Positions 62,701 through 64,000 of a DNA stretch of 64,000 nt are shown one piece after another. The translations under genes were made by a program, and so were the position numbers. Origin of the DNA: an uncultured Bacteroidales bacterium (GTDB lineage: Bacteria > Bacteroidota > Bacteroidia > Bacteroidales > UBA932). The number at the start of each line of letters is the position of its first letter. The stretch's first letter is position 1. The stretch spans positions 47,610 to 111,609 of the forward strand of contig ONXC01000002.1 of the NCBI GenBank assembly GCA_900321715.1. Direction: 5' to 3'. A model generated the notes under the pieces. That model worked only from the letters and a program-made list of their open reading frames with translations. It was not told where the DNA came from and ran no database searches.

Positions 62701-63114
62701 TGTGGTGGGAAGGAGTTTCTGGGCATTGGTAATGACAAGGATGCCGTCCTTGAGGGCGCCTATGTTCTTTTCAAAATCCCCGGCGAACTCTCCCCAATCG
62801 GCCGCATCCACCACCTTTGGCGCCTGAGAAGCGACGCCTGCGGCGGTTATCCTGGAAGACACAAGGCGGGCGATGAAATTTTTTCCGGTACCGGAATCCC
62901 CCAGGATGAGGCAGTCCATGCCAATGCGGGTGCCGCTACCAAGGTTAGCCTTTGCAACCTTTAGCTTCTTATCAAGCTCTTCCAGCTGCGGAACCAGCGA
63001 ATCCTTTGCAATGAGCCCCTTCTGCGTGCTCTCCACAACCGCAATGGGCTCTCCGCAAAACCTGCAGTATTTGGCCTCCGGACGGTTATTCTGTCCGCAT
63101 TTTTTGCAAGTCAT
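59782..63114 (-). CDS. Giant zinc-ribbon AAA+ protein with three CbbX-type modules
   Basis: 1110 residues. An N-terminal zinc ribbon (CKKCGQN...YCRFCGEP, about 3-21) is followed by a degenerate AAA unit (GDSGTGKNFIARL near 71, with ITNAQKL in place of Walker B). Three CbbX/CfxQ-type AAA+ modules have Walker A GNPGTGKTT/S near 323, 605 and 890, each followed by the Walker B core LFIDEAY. Each module ends with the RTFGNARE-type sensor-2 region. CbbX proteins are remodelling ATPases; a fused triple could form a pseudo-hexameric ring from two chains, which is inference. It overlaps the upstream membrane protein by 29 bases and the FHA gene by four. Confidence 0.88.
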   Translation of the reverse strand: MTCKKCGQNNRPEAKYCRFCGEPIAVVESTQKGLIAKDSLVPQLEELDKKLKVAKANLGSGTRIGMDCLILGDSGTGKNFIARLVSSRITAAGVASQAPKVVDAADWGEFAGDFEKNIGALKDGILVITNAQKLLPTTRANEVNQLDKLFNRMHGAEGAPIVLLCGMLNDMLEFLEHNKAERSLFEFEFKLDTFGIEDLTRLTEELWEEKYHVKASEAALNKLQSHFAWYMRQKDVGYSNGHLSEMVAETLFVNAASRGSKTIEEQDIDSDKCFVPKTEEEILAELDQYIGLKSVKDEIRAIVRDIKVKKKGGMKEKLLKDHYLFTGNPGTGKTTFARKFGEVLSAIGALPTGQFVEISGKDFIGQYVGDSEANVKNYVNKAMGGVLFIDEAYALNGSAGSNGSFGMDAVNTLLNLLENRKGEFVCIMAGYTKEMAEFVRMNPGIPSRCNVTIEFPDYSAAELEQIFRMYLVRNGETRGGEPVRFTLDAKADEMLPKVCERMYLRRTDTFGNAREVRNLFDKAVKRLRARGAEDDVITYADLVGEEATKEISVEDVMKEMDQFVGMASVKDAIRRIAGEITVQKRLIEMGEGSEGLTKYNIILTGNPGTGKTSVANTLGKIFYALGVTSTDRVTKKEPKDIISQFNNESAKVMDAAITEAMGGILFIDEAYGLNPVDNTGQGTNPEGKKALETLMTRMENEAGKFVVICAGYPKEMDDFLKANPGLPRRFSHRIHIDDYTAEELLEIYERAAKAKKFGFTLADESARMKALNMFQNMVAMKTERFGNAGEAIKKVAETKTNINNRLMAIEEWTPEVLASARLAFQEDIPYEEPQKVSIDECLAELNELIGLEGVKSSLTKLAHTINNEIESARLEGRRPEIPLGHYLFLGNPGTGKTTVARLMGKILYSMGALPSPKVVEVDKSKLVGRFLGETPAITSNVINSAMGGILFIDEAYQLSSEGYNGGAGGYGKEALETLLKRLEDDRGKFVCIAAGYSYEMQSFIAANSGIESRFPRRNWITFEDYTPDELFRIFMLYVKKRGYTLDPMAEHAVKAKLTGLYNNRERTFGNAREARNLFDEVKGNLAARLAEDGGAHTPEERKTIMMEDVL

Positions 63115-64000
63115 ATGCTAATTTGTTAATGCACTTAATGGTTTCTGAATCGGCAATACCGGTTTCCTCAAGACCGTTTGCCTTCTGGAACTTCTGAACG
63201 GCCTTTTTTGTTGCCGGGCCGTAGGTGGGGCTGGGCGTTCCGATGAAATAACCCTGCTCTTTAAGGAACTCCTGCATCACCTTCACTTCCTCACCCCTGA
63301 CACCGGGTTCGAGGCTTTCCACGTCAAGAAGTTTTGGCGTTTCCTTAGGGACCGCCTTCTCGAATCTCTCCAGAATGGGCCTTGAAAGGCGCCCGAAACG
63401 CTCGCTCTTTGGGACCAGAAGACTGAATCCGAAGAGCACCCACACCACGGCTATGAAAATAAGCACAAAGCGGCGGCGCCGCTTAATGTCGTAATTCCAG
63501 TTTGCAATCTGGTCATCGTCGAATGCGCCGTTAAGGGAGGAGTCAAAGGAGGATTCGTTACTGAAAGCGTAGTAGAGCGGTTCAAGGACCTGCTCGTCAA
63601 AGCCGGGCTTAGTGAACTTTCTGGCCTGACGGGCATAAGGGCTGGGATTGAAGATGGTTTTGATGCTGAAATAAATGAGCGCCGCCAGCACAATGGCCGC
63701 GAACATATACAGGATAAACCCGCCCAGGAACCTTACCAAGGCCCAGATTATGGCCGCAAGGATACCCCCTGCAATGAGGGAAGGCAGGCATCCTACATCG
63801 GAGGAGTCCGATGTAAAGAAAACAACACCCCCAAGGATAAGGCCGATAGTCCAGAGGAAGCCCTCAAGTCTCAGCCCAGACGTATCCAGGACGGGATTCT
63901 CTATGATGGAGAAGACCAGCATAGTGAGAAGAAGGAGCGCCGGAATGACCGCCAGGGCTATGGTGCCAACATACTGGATGACGCTCCTTGCGGCAAGGCC
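63086..64000 (-). CDS. Membrane protein with peptidoglycan-binding domain, 5' end outside window
   Basis: At least 304 residues. An ATG occurs at 63922, but the same frame is open to the window edge and encodes a further membrane helix (YVGTIALAVIPALLLLTML), so the gene starts upstream of base 64000 on this strand. About four hydrophobic helices, a linker of about 60 residues and another helix (RFVLIFIAVVWVLFGFSLLV) follow. The C-terminal domain is of PG_binding_1 type (EVKVMQEFLKEQGYFIG, YGPATKKAVQKFQKANGL). It ties the cytoplasmic AAA+/FHA/PP2C proteins to the cell wall. Confidence 0.78.
   Translation of the reverse strand, partial: GLAARSVIQYVGTIALAVIPALLLLTMLVFSIIENPVLDTSGLRLEGFLWTIGLILGGVVFFTSDSSDVGCLPSLIAGGILAAIIWALVRFLGGFILYMFAAIVLAALIYFSIKTIFNPSPYARQARKFTKPGFDEQVLEPLYYAFSNESSFDSSLNGAFDDDQIANWNYDIKRRRRFVLIFIAVVWVLFGFSLLVPKSERFGRLSRPILERFEKAVPKETPKLLDVESLEPGVRGEEVKVMQEFLKEQGYFIGTPSPTYGPATKKAVQKFQKANGLEETGIADSETIKCINKLAYDLQKMRTE

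Noticed and set aside
58545-64000. A type VI secretion locus, suggested by PP2C plus FHA
   Set aside because: No TssB/C, Hcp, VgrG, ClpV-type or baseplate gene is visible; CbbX-type ATPases are not part of type VI systems.

Overview
The window comes from a member of the Bacteroidota, most likely order Bacteroidales, with moderately GC-rich DNA. The evidence is Bacteroides-type promoters (-33 TTTG and -7 TAnnTTTG), a FimA/Mfa-type fimbrial locus, serine palmitoyltransferase, two dipeptidyl-peptidase-IV-family (S9) peptidases, a two-gene 5'-nucleotidase and a polygalacturonase. I cannot name the genus.

Layout. 1-4.6 kb: a uracil permease cut by the window edge, then secA. 4.6-9.9 kb: a minus-strand envelope operon of three glycosyltransferases, a Wzx-like flippase and serine palmitoyltransferase. 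10-14 kb: glnS, an aspartokinase-like protein with a degenerate active site, and yicC. 14-23.9 kb: a plus-strand fimbrial operon with two accessory proteins, a fimbrillin, an Mfa2-type anchor, a minor fimbrillin, a 1156-residue putative tip adhesin and a small barrel. 23.9-31.9 kb: a long minus-strand housekeeping run (nucleotidase halves, ABC-2 exporter, holA, hpf, Xer recombinase, CCA-adding enzyme, orphan HSDR_N protein). 32-39.9 kb: a DPP-IV-type peptidase, RecD-like helicase, TrkH with a HAMP-like membrane partner, a ROK regulator and an aminotransferase. 40-47 kb: a small secreted protein, an ABC-F ATPase, a three-gene ketosynthase/oxidoreductase/reductase operon, and a REP-associated tyrosine transposase (RAYT) flanked by 52-bp repeats. 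47-55 kb: mnmA, lipoate-protein ligase facing lipoamide dehydrogenase, a second S9 peptidase, a GH28 enzyme, tRNA-Val and a Gre factor. 55.3-57.4 kb: a nucleosidase-like gene and a flavodoxin-like gene behind duplicated promoters. 57.4-64 kb: a tightly overlapping operon of membrane phosphoesterase, PP2C phosphatase, zinc-ribbon/FHA protein, giant zinc-ribbon AAA+ protein with three CbbX-type modules, and a membrane protein with a peptidoglycan-binding domain that runs off the window.

The most unusual signals are: (1) the 7-mer ATCGGCC/GGCCGAT, which I counted about 110 times by eye, roughly ten times expectation and nearly always inside genes in several reading frames, like an uptake, HIP1-like or protein-recognition motif; (2) the RAYT with exact 52-bp tandem repeats of two alternating subtypes on both flanks and a third array 5.5 kb away; (3) short palindromes inserted in frame into three unrelated genes; (4) the PP2C-FHA-AAA+ operon, which looks like a phospho-signalling or envelope remodelling system I cannot match to a described one; (5) an 82/83-bp duplicated promoter with alternating TTAGTCA boxes controlling two genes.
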